A DNA stretch of 64,000 nucleotides, taken from contig JANWJS010000026.1 of the NCBI GenBank assembly GCA_025451845.1, positions 62,001-126,000 of the forward strand, read 5' to 3'. The DNA is from Steroidobacteraceae bacterium (lineage in GTDB: Bacteria; Pseudomonadota; Gammaproteobacteria; Steroidobacterales; Steroidobacteraceae). Below are positions 18,188-28,198 of this stretch, one piece after another (position 1 is the stretch's first letter; every line of letters begins with the position of its first letter). Both the position numbers and the translations under genes were made by a program. The notes under the pieces are model-generated. The model saw nothing but the letters and a program-made list of their open reading frames with translations. It was not told the DNA's origin and searched no databases.

Positions 18188-19523
18188 CTATCTCTTCGGC
18201 GCTGGTGGGATGGATCGCCACCGTGTCGTCGAAGTCTTCCTTCGTCGCTCCCATTCGCACGGCGACCGCGAAGCCCTGCATCATCTCGTCCGCGCCTGGA
18301 CCGACGACGTGCACGCCGACGACCCGCCGTTTCGGGCCCACAGTCACCAACTTCATGTCACAGCGCGGCTTGGCGGCGGTCAGCGCGTGGTACATCGGGA
18401 TGAAGCTCGATTTGAAGACGGTGACCTCCTGGTCGCCGTAGTCATCGCGGGCGGCCTGCTCGGACAGCCCGACCGTGCCGATCGGCGGATGGCCGAAGAT
18501 CACCGTCGGGATGTTGTGATAATCGAGGTGCCGGTCGCCTTCGCCGCCGAACAGGCGATCGCTCAGCCGGCGGCCGGCTGCGATCGCCACTGGCGTGAGT
18601 TGTGCCCGGCCAGTGACATCGCCGATGGCGTAAATGCCCGCGGCGCTCGTGGTCTGGTATTTATCGGTGACGATGAAGCCATAAGCGTCGAGCTCCACTG
18701 CGGCGCGATCCAACCCCAACTCCTCCACCGCCGGCGCACGCCCGATGGCCCAGAGCAGTGAGTCGAACGGCTCCAGCCGCCTGCCGTCGCGCAACGGGAG
18801 CGTCAGCTGTCCGCGGGCGTCGCGGTCCAGGGATGAGGGCCATGCCTGTGTGATGATGCTCACGCCCTCGTCGCGCAGGATCTTCTGCATCGACTCCCCG
18901 ATCATGCAATCAAACTGCTTCAGCATCGTCTCGCCGCGCAGGACGAGAGTTACGTGGGAGCCGAGTGCCGCGAAGATACCGGCCAGCTCGACGGCGATAT
19001 AGCCGCTGCCGACGATAGCGACCCGCTCCGGCCTGTGCGGCAGCTCGAAGAAACCGTCGGAGGTAATACCGAGCTGCGCACCCGGGATCGCAGGCCGCAA
19101 CGGCCGGCCACCGGTGGCAATCACGATGTGCGGTGCGCAGAGTATGGAGCCTGCCGCCGCCACGGTCCGGCTGTCCACGAAATCCGCACGGCTGCGGATC
19201 AGGGTGATGCGGCGCTTGGCGAGATTGGCCTCGTAGATCCCATTCAGGCGCAGCACGTAGGCGTCTCGCTTCTCTTTGAGCAGCGCCCAGTCGTGCGCCC
19301 CCGCCGAGAGCGCGAAGCCGTAGTCGGGCGCATCGCGCAGCCCCTCGGCGAGACTGGCGGCATTCCACATGACTTTCTTCGGCACGCAGCCGACATTCAC
19401 GCACGTGCCGCCCAGGCGATGTGACTCCACCAGGGCGACTTTCGCCCCGTACTCCGCCGCCCGCTGTGCAGCGGCCAATCCCCCGCTGCCGCCGCCGATG
19501 ACAATCATGTCGAACTCACTCAT
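18174..19523 (-). CDS. gor: glutathione-disulfide reductase
   Basis: The 449-residue flavoprotein has FAD motif [21 protein letters not shown] at the N-terminus (glycines at about residues 10-15). The redox-active disulfide is in [16 protein letters not shown]. The second dinucleotide motif [16 protein letters not shown] is present, and [13 protein letters not shown] at the C-terminus supplies the His-Glu pair. It reduces GSSG with NADPH in the cytoplasm. The substrate-helix context ([10 protein letters not shown]) is that of glutathione reductase and not of lipoamide dehydrogenase. Its start codon is only 34 bases from the divergent prlC start. Confidence 0.93.
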   Translation of the reverse strand: MSEFDMIVIGGGSGGLAAAQRAAEYGAKVALVESHRLGGTCVNVGCVPKKVMWNAASLAEGLRDAPDYGFALSAGAHDWALLKEKRDAYVLRLNGIYEANLAKRRITLIRSRADFVDSRTVAAAGSILCAPHIVIATGGRPLRPAIPGAQLGITSDGFFELPHRPERVAIVGSGYIAVELAGIFAALGSHVTLVLRGETMLKQFDCMIGESMQKILRDEGVSIITQAWPSSLDRDARGQLTLPLRDGRRLEPFDSLLWAIGRAPAVEELGLDRAAVELDAYGFIVTDKYQTTSAAGIYAIGDVTGRAQLTPVAIAAGRRLSDRLFGGEGDRHLDYHNIPTVIFGHPPIGTVGLSEQAARDDYGDQEVTVFKSSFIPMYHALTAAKPRCDMKLVTVGPKRRVVGVHVVGPGADEMMQGFAVAVRMGATKEDFDDTVAIHPTSAEEIVTMR

Positions 19524-19557
19524 TATCGGATTCTAGCTGCCCAAATAGGTGTGCGTG

Positions 19558-21594
19558 ATGGACAATCCCCTGCTTGCCCAGGAGCCGCTGCCCCCCTTTC
19601 CCCGCATCCGTCCGGAGCACGTCGAGCCCGGAATGCGCGAGGTGCTCTCCGGCGCGCGAGCGCGGATAGAGGAGATCGCCGGAGGGGATACCCCGAGCTT
19701 CGCCTCGGTCGTCGAGCCGCTGGAAGAGCTGCACCACCGGGTCTCGCGCACCTGGTCGCCCGTGAGCCACCTGAATGCGGTGCTCAATTCCGAGGCACTG
19801 CGCAACGCCTACAACACATGCCTTCCGCTGCTCTCGGCCTACCAGACGGACCTCGCCCAAAGCGAGCCGCTCTACCAGGCCTACCGTGGCATCGAGCAGC
19901 GCGAAGGCGCCGCGCTCGACCCCGTGCAGCGCCGGGTGATCGAGCACGCGTTGCGCGACTTTCGGCTCGCCGGCGTCGGACTCGGTGCCGCCGACAAGCA
20001 GCGTTTCAAGGACGTGATGCTGGAGCTCACCGGGCTGCAGGCCAAGTTCGAGGAGAACGTACTCGATGCGACCAACGGCTGGAGCTACCGCGTCACCGAC
20101 GCGGCACTGCTCGGCGGCCTCAACGAGATGCTCATCGAGCAGGCCCACCGGCGCGCGCACGATCAGCGGCTCGAGGGCTGGATCCTGACTCTCGATCAAC
20201 CCACCTACGTTGCGGTCGCGACCGATGCGGAGTCGGACGTCCTGCGCCGCGCCTTTTACGAGGCATGGACCACGCGCGCCTCCGATCAGGGCCCCAACGC
20301 CGGCAAGTGGGACAACGCGGACGTCATGGAGCAAATCCTGCGCCAGCGCTACCAGGCCGCGCGCATCCTGGGTTTCGGCAACTACGCCGAGTACGCGCTC
20401 GCCACCCGAATGGCTCACAGCGTGGCGGAGGTCATGCAGTTCCTCGAGGAGTTGGCGCAATCGGCGCGGCCCGCTGCCAAGAAGGAGTTCGAAGAGCTCG
20501 AGGCTTTCGCCGGGCGCAAGCTCGACGCCTGGGACGTCGGCTTTTATGCGGAGCGCCTGCAGCGCGAGCGCTACGCCGTCTCGCAGGAGGAGCTGCGGCC
20601 CTATTTCCCGCTGCCACGGGTACTCACGGGTCTGTTCGAGGTCGCCCAGAAGCTCTTCGATGTGCGCATCCGCGAGCGCAGCGGCGCTCCGGTATGGCAC
20701 CCCGACGTGCGCTTCTTCGAGATCGAGAGCGCCGCGGGACGGCCCGTCGGCAGTTTTTATCTCGACGCCTACGCCCGGCCCAACAAGCGCAGCGGCGCCT
20801 GGATGGATGAGTGCATCGGGCGCAAGCGTCTGGCGACAGGCGCCGCGCTCCCCACGGCCTACCTGGTGTGCAACGTGTTGCCGCCGGGTGAAGGCCGGCC
20901 GGCGCTCCTCACGCACGATGATGTGCTGACGCTCTTCCACGAGTTTGGGCATGGCCTGCATCATCTGCTCACCCGCGTCGACTACCCGAGCATCGCGGGC
21001 ATCAACGGTGTTGCTTGGGATGCCGTCGAATTGCCCAGCCAGTTCATGGAGAACTACGCCTGGCACCCGGATGTGCTCAGCCGTATCTCCAGCCACCATC
21101 GGACCGGCGCCCCGCTGCCGGCGCAGACCCAGGGCCGGCTGCGCGCGACGCGCAGCTTTCACGCGGGGCTGCAGATGGCGCGACAACTCGAATTCGCGCT
21201 CTTCGACTTCCGGCTGCACGCCGACTACTCCCCGGAGCGGGGCGGGCGCGTGCGCGAAGTGTTGCGGGAGGCCCGGCGGCAGGTGGCGGTCGTGCCGGCG
21301 CCGGAGTGGAACCGCTTCGCGAACAGCTTTGGACATATCTTCGCCGGCGGCTATGCGGCCGGGTACTACAGCTACAAGTGGGCCGAGGTCCTTGCCGCGG
21401 ACGCCTTCTCGGCCTTCGAGGAGCGGGGGGTCTTCGACCGGGCCACGGCGCAACGGTTTCTGGATTCCATTCTGTCCCGGGGAGGCAGCCGGGACGCCCT
21501 CGAGGCTTTTATCGAGTTCCGGGGGCGCCGCCCGGATATTCGTCCCCTGCTGGCCCAGCACGGCATCACCTCCCCCGGCGAGGCGGCCAGCTGA
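19558..21594 (+). CDS. prlC: oligopeptidase A (M3 metallopeptidase)
   Basis: The 678-residue cytosolic zinc peptidase has the M3 motif FHEFGHGLHHLL (the two zinc histidines with the catalytic glutamate) and GINGVAWDAVELPSQFMENY downstream, which carries the third zinc ligand. Its N-terminus MDNPLLAQEPLPPFPRIRPEHVEPG lines up with PrlC, so the ATG at 19558 was chosen over GTG codons at 19549 and 19555. It degrades short peptides, including cleaved signal peptides in E. coli. The length equals the family norm. Confidence 0.95.
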   Translation: MDNPLLAQEPLPPFPRIRPEHVEPGMREVLSGARARIEEIAGGDTPSFASVVEPLEELHHRVSRTWSPVSHLNAVLNSEALRNAYNTCLPLLSAYQTDLAQSEPLYQAYRGIEQREGAALDPVQRRVIEHALRDFRLAGVGLGAADKQRFKDVMLELTGLQAKFEENVLDATNGWSYRVTDAALLGGLNEMLIEQAHRRAHDQRLEGWILTLDQPTYVAVATDAESDVLRRAFYEAWTTRASDQGPNAGKWDNADVMEQILRQRYQAARILGFGNYAEYALATRMAHSVAEVMQFLEELAQSARPAAKKEFEELEAFAGRKLDAWDVGFYAERLQRERYAVSQEELRPYFPLPRVLTGLFEVAQKLFDVRIRERSGAPVWHPDVRFFEIESAAGRPVGSFYLDAYARPNKRSGAWMDECIGRKRLATGAALPTAYLVCNVLPPGEGRPALLTHDDVLTLFHEFGHGLHHLLTRVDYPSIAGINGVAWDAVELPSQFMENYAWHPDVLSRISSHHRTGAPLPAQTQGRLRATRSFHAGLQMARQLEFALFDFRLHADYSPERGGRVREVLREARRQVAVVPAPEWNRFANSFGHIFAGGYAAGYYSYKWAEVLAADAFSAFEERGVFDRATAQRFLDSILSRGGSRDALEAFIEFRGRRPDIRPLLAQHGITSPGEAAS

Positions 21595-21723
21595 ACCCCT
21601 CTTCCGGCGCGCCGGCGTACAAAAATGTGCGGTGTTTCGCAGTGGCGGGGAGGGGTCGACTCCTAGACTGACGCGAATCTCGCTCCCGGGGAGCGGCCCA
21701 AGGCCGTGCTGGAAACCATCAGA

Positions 21724-22731
21724 ATGAGCAGCGCCCGGCGCAGTGACTTCGACGTCACCAATTCCGTGCAAGTGAGCTCCCCGGAGGCGGTGCTGCGCGC
21801 GGTCGAGGCGCTATACCGGCCCACCTGGCCCGACGCGCCCCTGGAGGCGCTGCGGCGGTCCTTCGAGCACTTCGAGCGCCTGTTCGCGGGCGATGTCACC
21901 GGCTTTCACGGCGTGGATACTGTCTACCACGACCGCCAGCACACGCTAGACATCACTCTGGCGCTCGCGCGGCTGCTCGTAGGGTACGAGCGTCAGGCGG
22001 CCGAGGCTGAGCGGCTGGGCGGGGAACGCGCGGTCGCCGGCCTCATCACCGGCCTTTTCCACGACGTAGGCTATCTGCGGCGCGCCGACGACCAGGATTC
22101 CCACAACGGCGCGGAATTCACCCGCATCCACGTTTCCCGCGGCGCGCGCTTCCTCGAGGAGTTCCTGCCCGAGGTCGACCTCGCCTCCTGGGTGCCCATC
22201 GCCCGGGAGATCATCCATTTCACGGGCTACGAGCTGTCGTTCGCGCTGATCGAGGCGCGCGTGCCCGATCCGCGCGACATCGTGGTGGGGCACCTCCTGG
22301 GCACCGCCGACATGATCGCGCAGATGGCCGACCGCTGTTATCTCGAGAAGTGCCGCGACCGGCTGTACGCGGAATTCGTGCTCGGCGGAGTCGCCCTGCC
22401 GATGGCCGCCAACGGGGGCCGCCAGGTCAAGTACGCCTCGGGCCTCGACCTCCTGCGCCAGACGCCGGACTTCGTGGCGGAGGTGCGCGAAAAGCGCCTG
22501 GAGGGGGAGTTCCACGGCGCCTACCGGTACCTCGAGATCCTCTACGGCGGCAGAAATCCCTACATGGAGGCCATCGACCGCAACGTCGATTATCTCCGGC
22601 AGGTGCTGCGGAGCGAGAACTGGCGGCTGCTGCGGCGCAAGCCGCCGATCTTCGCTGCGGTTGCCGACCCCATGTCGACCATGCGGGGTCTCATGGTGGG
22701 ATATATCAAGAAGGTGTGGTCGGGGTTCTAG
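21724..22731 (+). CDS. HD-domain phosphohydrolase-like protein
   Basis: The 335-residue protein has an HD metal-binding arrangement. A first histidine pair is in FHGVDTVYHDRQHTLD. LITGLFHDVGYL carries the HD dyad, HNGAEFTRIHVSRGARFL follows, and a later H/D region is GHLLGTADMIAQMADRCYLEKC. HD proteins hydrolyse phosphate esters such as (p)ppGpp or cyclic dinucleotides; the substrate here is unknown. The HHExxDGxGYP motif of HD-GYP c-di-GMP enzymes is absent. GTG at 21706 is an alternative start; the ATG was preferred. The next gene encodes a c-di-GMP protein, which may or may not be related. Confidence 0.75.
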   Translation: MSSARRSDFDVTNSVQVSSPEAVLRAVEALYRPTWPDAPLEALRRSFEHFERLFAGDVTGFHGVDTVYHDRQHTLDITLALARLLVGYERQAAEAERLGGERAVAGLITGLFHDVGYLRRADDQDSHNGAEFTRIHVSRGARFLEEFLPEVDLASWVPIAREIIHFTGYELSFALIEARVPDPRDIVVGHLLGTADMIAQMADRCYLEKCRDRLYAEFVLGGVALPMAANGGRQVKYASGLDLLRQTPDFVAEVREKRLEGEFHGAYRYLEILYGGRNPYMEAIDRNVDYLRQVLRSENWRLLRRKPPIFAAVADPMSTMRGLMVGYIKKVWSGF

Positions 22732-22740
22732 TCCATGGGC

Positions 22741-22844
22741 GCAAATCGCTCCGGCGATTTACGCGGCCCCGTCCCTGCACCGCCCCGTTACTCGGCCACC
22801 CCGCGGCCCGGAGAAGCGCCCCGGGGCCGTTCCTGGCTTGCTTC
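22741..22844 (+). repeat. dispersed intergenic repeat, family A copy 2
   Basis: A hairpin AAATCG-CTCCGG-CGATTT (22743-22760) is followed about 65 bases later by the tail GGGGCCGTTCCTGGCTTGCTTC. It occupies most of the 180-base gap between the HD-domain gene and the GGDEF/EAL gene. Confidence 0.65.
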
Positions 22845-22911
22845 GACCTCTCGGATGGTCTAAGGATAGGGCGCCGGTTAATATCAGGCTAACCGAAGCG
22901 ATTGGCCCCTA

Positions 22912-24984
22912 GTGACCTCCCCGAATCTCAAGCTTAAGTACGCGAGCGCCGCTTTTGCGGTCGTGCTGCTCGCGACCGCGGCAGTCATCGGGTTTTTCAT
23001 CTGGCGGCACCCGCCCGACACGCTCACCGTCCAGGGCGTCAGCGCGCTCGCCCTGCTCGGCAGCCTCGCCGCGGCAGTGATCGCCTGGCGGGCGGCGCGC
23101 GGCATTCAGTTCTCCACGTCGGCGCTCATCCGCAGCGCGGAACGCGTCGGGCAGGGCGACTACACGCGGCAGATCGAGGTGCGCCGCAGCGACATCATCG
23201 GGGAGCTGGAGCAGGCGCTCGAGCGCATGCGCTCGCGGCTGCGCCAATCGACCATCCACAAGAATTACCTCCACAGCGTCCTCAACAGCATGACGGACGC
23301 GGTGTTCGTCACCTCTCCCGACGGAGTGGTGAAGGTTGCCAACTCCGCGGCTTGCAAGCTCCTCGGCTACAGCGAGGAGGAGATACTGGGACGCAGCATC
23401 ATCGCGATGCTGGATGAGCGCGAGCGCGAAGGCTTCGACTTGCTGCAGGCCGCGCAGGAGACGCGCGAGACCGTGGTGCGCACGCGGGCCGCGCAGACCA
23501 TTCCCGTGTCGCTCACCGGCTCGCGCATCGAGAGCGCTGATCCGCAGTTTCAGGGCAACATCTTCGTCGCGCGCAACATCACCGACCGCAAACGCGCGGA
23601 GCGACGCATCCGTTATCTCGCCCGTTATGACGCGCTCACCAAAGTTCCCAACCGCATGCAGTTCCATCACGTGCTGCAGCAGACCATCTCGCGCGGGCTG
23701 CGCAGCGGACAGGCGGTGGCGCTCCTCTATCTCGACATGGATCGCTTCAAAGAGGTCAACGACACCTTTGGGCACGGCGCCGGCGACCGCGTGCTCGAGG
23801 TGCTGGCCGAGCGGCTGACGGGCGCGCTGCCGAAAGGCGCGCTGCTCGGGCGCCTCGCCGGCGATGAGTTTGCCTTGGTGCTCGACGGCCTGCCCGCGGA
23901 AGCCGACAATCGCGGCCCGATCGCGCACCTCGCGCGCGCCGTGCTCACGGAGGTGAGCCGCGCCTTTCAATTGAATCAGCACGAGGTTTTCCTCACGGCC
24001 AGCCTCGGCATCGCATTCTGTCCGCGCGATGCGGAGAACGTCATCGATCTCATCCGCAACGCCGATGCGGCGATGTACTACTCGAAGCAGAACGGCGGCA
24101 ACACCTTCGCCTTCTACTCGCCGGAGATGAACGCCGCGGCCGTCGAGCGGCTGATCCTCAAGAGCAAGCTGCGCCGTGCGCTCGAGCGGGATGAGCTCGT
24201 GATCCGTTATCAGCCCAAGGTGGATCTCGCCAGCGGCCGTATCATCGGCGCCGAGGCGCTCCTGCGCTGGCGCCTGCCGGGACACGGCGACATTCCCCCC
24301 TCGCAATTCATCCCGCTCGCCGAGGAAACCAATCTCATCCTCGACATCGGCGAGTGGGTGTTGAATCGCGTGTGCATGGACTACCGCCAGATGCAGGCGC
24401 AGATCGGCGACCCCGGCCGCATCTCGCTCAACCTGTCGCTGAAGCAGCTGCGCCAGGCCAGCTTCATCCTGCGTTGCCGCTCGGTGTTCCGCCGCCACGG
24501 CGTGTCGCCGACCGCCTTCGAGCTGGAGATCACCGAGACCACGCTGATGGCGGACGCCAAGCGGACGCTGCGCCTGCTCGATGAGCTCTACGCGATGGGC
24601 CTGCACCTCTCGATCGACGACTTCGGCACGGGTTACTCCTCGCTCTCCGCCCTACAGCAGTTTCCCATAGACACGCTCAAGATCGACCAGTCATTCGTGC
24701 GCGATGTCGGTGAGAACGCCGGCAACGCTACACTCGTGCGCACCATCATAGAGATGGGCCGCAACCTGGAGATCGACGTCATTGCCGAGGGTGTCGAGTC
24801 CGTCAGTCAGCTCGACTTCCTGCGGCGCAATGGCTGCCACTATGCTCAGGGAAGATTGTTCGGCGAGCCGCTCCAGTCCGATGAGCTGCTCGCGTTGCTG
24901 CAGCGACAGGCGGCATCCGGGGCCGCCTTCAGGCGCTATATCCAGGAATCGACCGGCATCGCCGTCGGCGAGCCCCGCGCCTAA
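22912..24984 (+). CDS. membrane PAS-GGDEF-EAL cyclic-di-GMP protein
   Basis: Of 690 residues, the first about 65 form two membrane helices. A HAMP-like linker follows (SALIRSAERVGQGDYTRQ), then a PAS domain (about 125-240, HSVLNSMTDAVFVTSPDG), a GGDEF domain (about 250-415) and an EAL domain (about 425-680). The cyclase motif reads AGDEF (RLAGDEFALVL), a variant compatible with activity. The phosphodiesterase residues EAEALLRW, ELEITETTLM, DDFGTGYSS and EGVES are intact. It may thus make or break c-di-GMP according to a signal sensed by the PAS domain. The GTG start lies in a context without a strong ribosome site. Confidence 0.92.
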   Translation: MTSPNLKLKYASAAFAVVLLATAAVIGFFIWRHPPDTLTVQGVSALALLGSLAAAVIAWRAARGIQFSTSALIRSAERVGQGDYTRQIEVRRSDIIGELEQALERMRSRLRQSTIHKNYLHSVLNSMTDAVFVTSPDGVVKVANSAACKLLGYSEEEILGRSIIAMLDEREREGFDLLQAAQETRETVVRTRAAQTIPVSLTGSRIESADPQFQGNIFVARNITDRKRAERRIRYLARYDALTKVPNRMQFHHVLQQTISRGLRSGQAVALLYLDMDRFKEVNDTFGHGAGDRVLEVLAERLTGALPKGALLGRLAGDEFALVLDGLPAEADNRGPIAHLARAVLTEVSRAFQLNQHEVFLTASLGIAFCPRDAENVIDLIRNADAAMYYSKQNGGNTFAFYSPEMNAAAVERLILKSKLRRALERDELVIRYQPKVDLASGRIIGAEALLRWRLPGHGDIPPSQFIPLAEETNLILDIGEWVLNRVCMDYRQMQAQIGDPGRISLNLSLKQLRQASFILRCRSVFRRHGVSPTAFELEITETTLMADAKRTLRLLDELYAMGLHLSIDDFGTGYSSLSALQQFPIDTLKIDQSFVRDVGENAGNATLVRTIIEMGRNLEIDVIAEGVESVSQLDFLRRNGCHYAQGRLFGEPLQSDELLALLQRQAASGAAFRRYIQESTGIAVGEPRA

Positions 24985-24989
24985 TTTCC

Positions 24990-26903
24990 ATGCTCACTCT
25001 TGCCGATGCCCGCCTGCGCCGCGGGCCGCAGATTCTCATTGATGGCGCGACCTGCAGCATCTTCCGCGGTGAGAAGGTAGGCATCGTCGGCCGCAATGGC
25101 TGCGGCAAATCGACCCTGCTGGCGGTGATCCGCGGTGAGCTCGCGCCGGACGCGGGCGAGTATCGCGCGCCACCCGGCCTCGCGATCGCGGCGGTTGCCC
25201 AGGAGCTGCCGGAGACCCACGCCACGTTGGTCGATTACATCCGTGGCGGCGACCTCGAGCTGGCGGCACTCGAGACGCAGATGGCGCAAGCGCATCTCGG
25301 CGGGCACACGCACCCCGCCTCGGACGGCACTCGCCTCGCTCTACTGCACGCGGAGTACGATCGCCTGGGCGGCTACGCCGCGCGCAGCCGAGCCGCGCTA
25401 CTCGCCGCCGGCCTGGGCTTCGCTCCCGATGACCTCGAGCGTCCGGTGCGCCAGTTCTCCGGCGGCCTGCAGATGCGGGCCAATCTCGCCCGGGCGCTGA
25501 TGCGCCGCTCGGACGTTCTGTTGCTCGACGAGCCGACCAACCATCTCGATCTCGACGCCGTGCTGTGGCTCGAGGGGTGGTTGCAGAGCTACCCTGGCAC
25601 GCTGCTGCTGGTCTCGCACGACCGCGAGTTTCTCGACGGTGTGGTCGGCCGCATTTTGCATGTCGAAGCAATCCGCCTGCGCAGCTACGCCGGCAACTAC
25701 AGCGCCTTCGAGGTCCAGCGCGCCGCGGAAGCGGAGCGTACACAGGCGATGCTGGTAAGCCAACAGCGCGAGCGCGAACGCGTGGAGAGCTTCGTCACCC
25801 GCTTTCGCGCGCAGGCGAGCAAGGCGCGCCAGGTCCAGAGCCGGCTGAGGTGGCTGGACCGTCTGCCTGACATCGCGCCGCTCCACCTCGAGGAGGGCTT
25901 CGAGTGGGAGTTCGCGCTGCCCGCGAAGTTGCCTCGGCCTCTCCTGACTCTGGAGCGCGCCGCCGCCGGCTACGATGACCGTCAAGTGTTGGGTGAGGTG
26001 TCGCTGGAGGTCAGTCCCGGCGATCGCATTGGCATCCTCGGACGCAACGGCGCCGGCAAATCGACGCTGATGCGGGTACTCGCCGGTCAGCTGCCGCCCC
26101 GCGCTGGCGGCATGGAGACTGCGCCGGACGTCACGACGGGGTTTTTCGCGCAACTCGAGCTCGAGCATCTCGATGCCGATGGCACTGCGCTGGGTGAGCT
26201 CGAGCGCCGCGGCGGCGCGAGCCAAGCCCAGTGGAGCGAGCTCGAGCGGCGCAACCACCTCGGCCGCTTCGGCTTCCGCGGCGAGCGCGTCTTCGAGCCG
26301 ACCCGGCGGTTCTCCGGCGGCGAGCGTGCGCGTCTGGCGCTCGCGATCCTCGTTGCCCGCAAGCCCAATCTGCTGCTGCTCGACGAGCCGACCAATCATC
26401 TGGACCTGGATATGCGCCATGCTCTGCTCGTGGCCCTGCAGGACTTCGCCGGCGCAGTCGTCATCGTCTCTCACGACCGTGCGCTGCTGCGCGGGGCATG
26501 CGACCGCTTCCTGCTGGTTGCCAACGGCGCCGTGAGCCCATTCGACGGCGACCTCGAGGACTACGCCGCATGGCTTACGCGCGGCGCCGGTGCTGCGCAG
26601 AGCGAGGATGCAGCCGCCCCAGCTACGCCATCCCGGCGGGAGCAGCGCCGCCTCGAAGCCGAGGCGCGCAACCGCCTCACGCCGCTGCGCGCCGAACAGC
26701 GTAAGTTGGAAGCCCGTCTCGAGCGGCTGACGGCGGAGCGCAAGGACGTCGAGAGGCGCCTCGCCGATCCCGCGACCTACACCGCCGCGAGCGCCGCGGA
26801 GCGGGGGCGCCTGAGCGCCTGCCATGGCGAGTTATCACGCGAAATCACGGCGCTCGAGGAGCGTTGGCTGGAGGTGGCATCGATACTCGAAGCCGCCGGC
26901 TGA
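24990..26903 (+). CDS. yheS: ABC-F family ATPase, YheS-like
   Basis: The 637-residue soluble protein has two ABC cassettes. The first has Walker A GRNGCGKSTLLAV and DEPTNHLDLDAVLWLEGWL; the second has Walker A GRNGAGKSTLMRV and LLLLDEPTNHLDLDMRHAL. A charged linker between them (QQRERERVESFVTRFRAQ) and a coiled-coil C-terminal tail (about 560-637) complete the ABC-F plan. No membrane domain is present. The length and the LD-M-RHALLVAL context match E. coli YheS, a ribosome-associated ABC-F factor. ABC-F proteins act on the ribosomal E site; a role in antibiotic resistance is not indicated. Confidence 0.92.
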   Translation: MLTLADARLRRGPQILIDGATCSIFRGEKVGIVGRNGCGKSTLLAVIRGELAPDAGEYRAPPGLAIAAVAQELPETHATLVDYIRGGDLELAALETQMAQAHLGGHTHPASDGTRLALLHAEYDRLGGYAARSRAALLAAGLGFAPDDLERPVRQFSGGLQMRANLARALMRRSDVLLLDEPTNHLDLDAVLWLEGWLQSYPGTLLLVSHDREFLDGVVGRILHVEAIRLRSYAGNYSAFEVQRAAEAERTQAMLVSQQRERERVESFVTRFRAQASKARQVQSRLRWLDRLPDIAPLHLEEGFEWEFALPAKLPRPLLTLERAAAGYDDRQVLGEVSLEVSPGDRIGILGRNGAGKSTLMRVLAGQLPPRAGGMETAPDVTTGFFAQLELEHLDADGTALGELERRGGASQAQWSELERRNHLGRFGFRGERVFEPTRRFSGGERARLALAILVARKPNLLLLDEPTNHLDLDMRHALLVALQDFAGAVVIVSHDRALLRGACDRFLLVANGAVSPFDGDLEDYAAWLTRGAGAAQSEDAAAPATPSRREQRRLEAEARNRLTPLRAEQRKLEARLERLTAERKDVERRLADPATYTAASAAERGRLSACHGELSREITALEERWLEVASILEAAG

Positions 26904-27004
26904 CTGGTCGGAGGATTTTCGAGGACGGCAGGTTGTACGGCCGCGTGCGCGTTCGCAATCCGTTCCGAGACCCGCACGCGAGCCGACCGCCGCCTGCGGC
27001 GGGT

Positions 27005-27035
27005 AATCGGTATTTCTGCAGAAACACCACCGATT
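27005..27035. promoter_or_regulatory. nested inverted repeat upstream of dprA
   Basis: AATCGGT (27005-27011) and ACCGATT (27029-27035) flank a perfect 12-base palindrome TTTCTGCAGAAA (27013-27024). The site ends 45 bases before the dprA start. It may be an operator or a cruciform-type structure. No regulator is suggested by the sequence. Confidence 0.4.
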
Positions 27036-27079
27036 CTCGAGGGACCTGCCTCGGGGCGCTGCGCCTATGCTCGGCGATC

Positions 27080-28198
27080 ATGAGCATCACGATGGTTGGC
27101 GCGAAGTTGGCCCGCAGCCCGGGGCTCAGCGGAGAGCACGTTCAGGCCCTGACAGCCCAAGCGGGCGGGGACCGGGAGCGGCTTTGTGAGCCGGAGATCA
27201 TCGCGCGGGTGGATCTGCCGCCCGCGGCGCGGGCGTTTCTGCAACAGCCTGACGAGGGATCGCTCGGCGCCGACCTCGAATGGCTGCGTGCCAGCGGTGC
27301 TCGCTTGGTGATTTGGGGCGAGGACGGCTATCCGCAGCAGCTTGCGGCGATTCCCGGGCCGCCCGCCGCGTTATATGTGATCGGAGAGGTCACGGCATTG
27401 AAGGCGCCACAGCTTGCAATGGTCGGGGCGCGCAGCGCATCGCCCGCCGGTCGCGCGATTGCGAGGGAGCTGGCGGGCGCTTTCGCGCTAAGGGGGCTGA
27501 TCATCACCAGCGGCCTCGCGGTCGGCATCGATGCGGCAAGCCATGAAGGGGCGCTGGCTGTGGGCGGGCGAACGGTGGCCGTGCTCGGCACGGGACTCGA
27601 CCAGGTCTACCCGCCGGAAAACACCGGCCTCGCGGACCGAATCCGGGGAGCGGGAACGCTCGTCTCTGAGTTTCCACCGGGGACCGGGCCGCAGCGGCAG
27701 AATTTCCCGCGGCGCAATCGCATCATCAGCGGTTTGGCGCTCGGGACGCTGGTGGTCGAGGCGGCTCACCGCAGCGGTTCGCTCATCACCGCGCAGCGGG
27801 CGCTGGATCAGGGGCGTGAGGTGTTCGCGGTGCCAGGATCCATTCGCAGCCCCCTGTCGTGGGGGTGCCACCGGCTGATCCGGGAGGGGGCGCACCTCGT
27901 CCAGGAGCCGGAGAATGTCTTGGCTGAACTCAGATTTTCCCCGAATACTCAATCACTTGGCTCATGCGGCAGGGGTGGCGCGAACGGGTGCGCAGCGGTC
28001 CTGGGTGGAGGTGCCCCATTGGACAAGGAGTATGAAATGCTGTTAGATGCGCTCGGTTTCGAACCCGCGACCATCGATACGCTCGTGGCCCGCTCAGGCT
28101 TGTCCGGCGAGTCGATCGCCTCGATGTTGCTGATTCTCGAGCTTGAAGGGCGCATCGCGCCGTACCCCGGCGGCCTGTATGGCCGACTATCCAAATGA
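27080..28198 (+). CDS. dprA: DNA-processing protein DprA
   Basis: The 372-residue protein contains the DprA Rossmann core. LAMVGARSASPAGRAIARELA and IITSGLAVGIDAASHEGAL are hallmark motifs, followed by VLGTGLDQVYPPEN and FPRRNRIISGLALGTLVVEA. A winged-helix-like C-terminal domain follows (MLLDALGFEPATIDTLV...SIASMLLILELEG). DprA loads RecA on incoming single-stranded DNA during transformation. The start at 27080 begins at the conserved N-terminal SAM-like region; the longer frame to 26864 runs through a GC-palindromic non-coding stretch. It is followed by smg with a four-base ATGA overlap. Confidence 0.93.
   Translation: MSITMVGAKLARSPGLSGEHVQALTAQAGGDRERLCEPEIIARVDLPPAARAFLQQPDEGSLGADLEWLRASGARLVIWGEDGYPQQLAAIPGPPAALYVIGEVTALKAPQLAMVGARSASPAGRAIARELAGAFALRGLIITSGLAVGIDAASHEGALAVGGRTVAVLGTGLDQVYPPENTGLADRIRGAGTLVSEFPPGTGPQRQNFPRRNRIISGLALGTLVVEAAHRSGSLITAQRALDQGREVFAVPGSIRSPLSWGCHRLIREGAHLVQEPENVLAELRFSPNTQSLGSCGRGGANGCAAVLGGGAPLDKEYEMLLDALGFEPATIDTLVARSGLSGESIASMLLILELEGRIAPYPGGLYGRLSK

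Noticed and set aside
19516-21771. 751-residue minus-strand frame across prlC.
   Set aside because: It is the antisense shadow of a well supported M3 peptidase; its sequence has no motifs.
22909-24606. 565-residue minus-strand frame across the GGDEF/EAL gene.
   Set aside because: Antisense shadow without family motifs.
26864-27079. N-terminal extension of dprA by 72 residues.
   Set aside because: The stretch contains palindromes and lacks similarity to DprA; the conserved start is at 27080.
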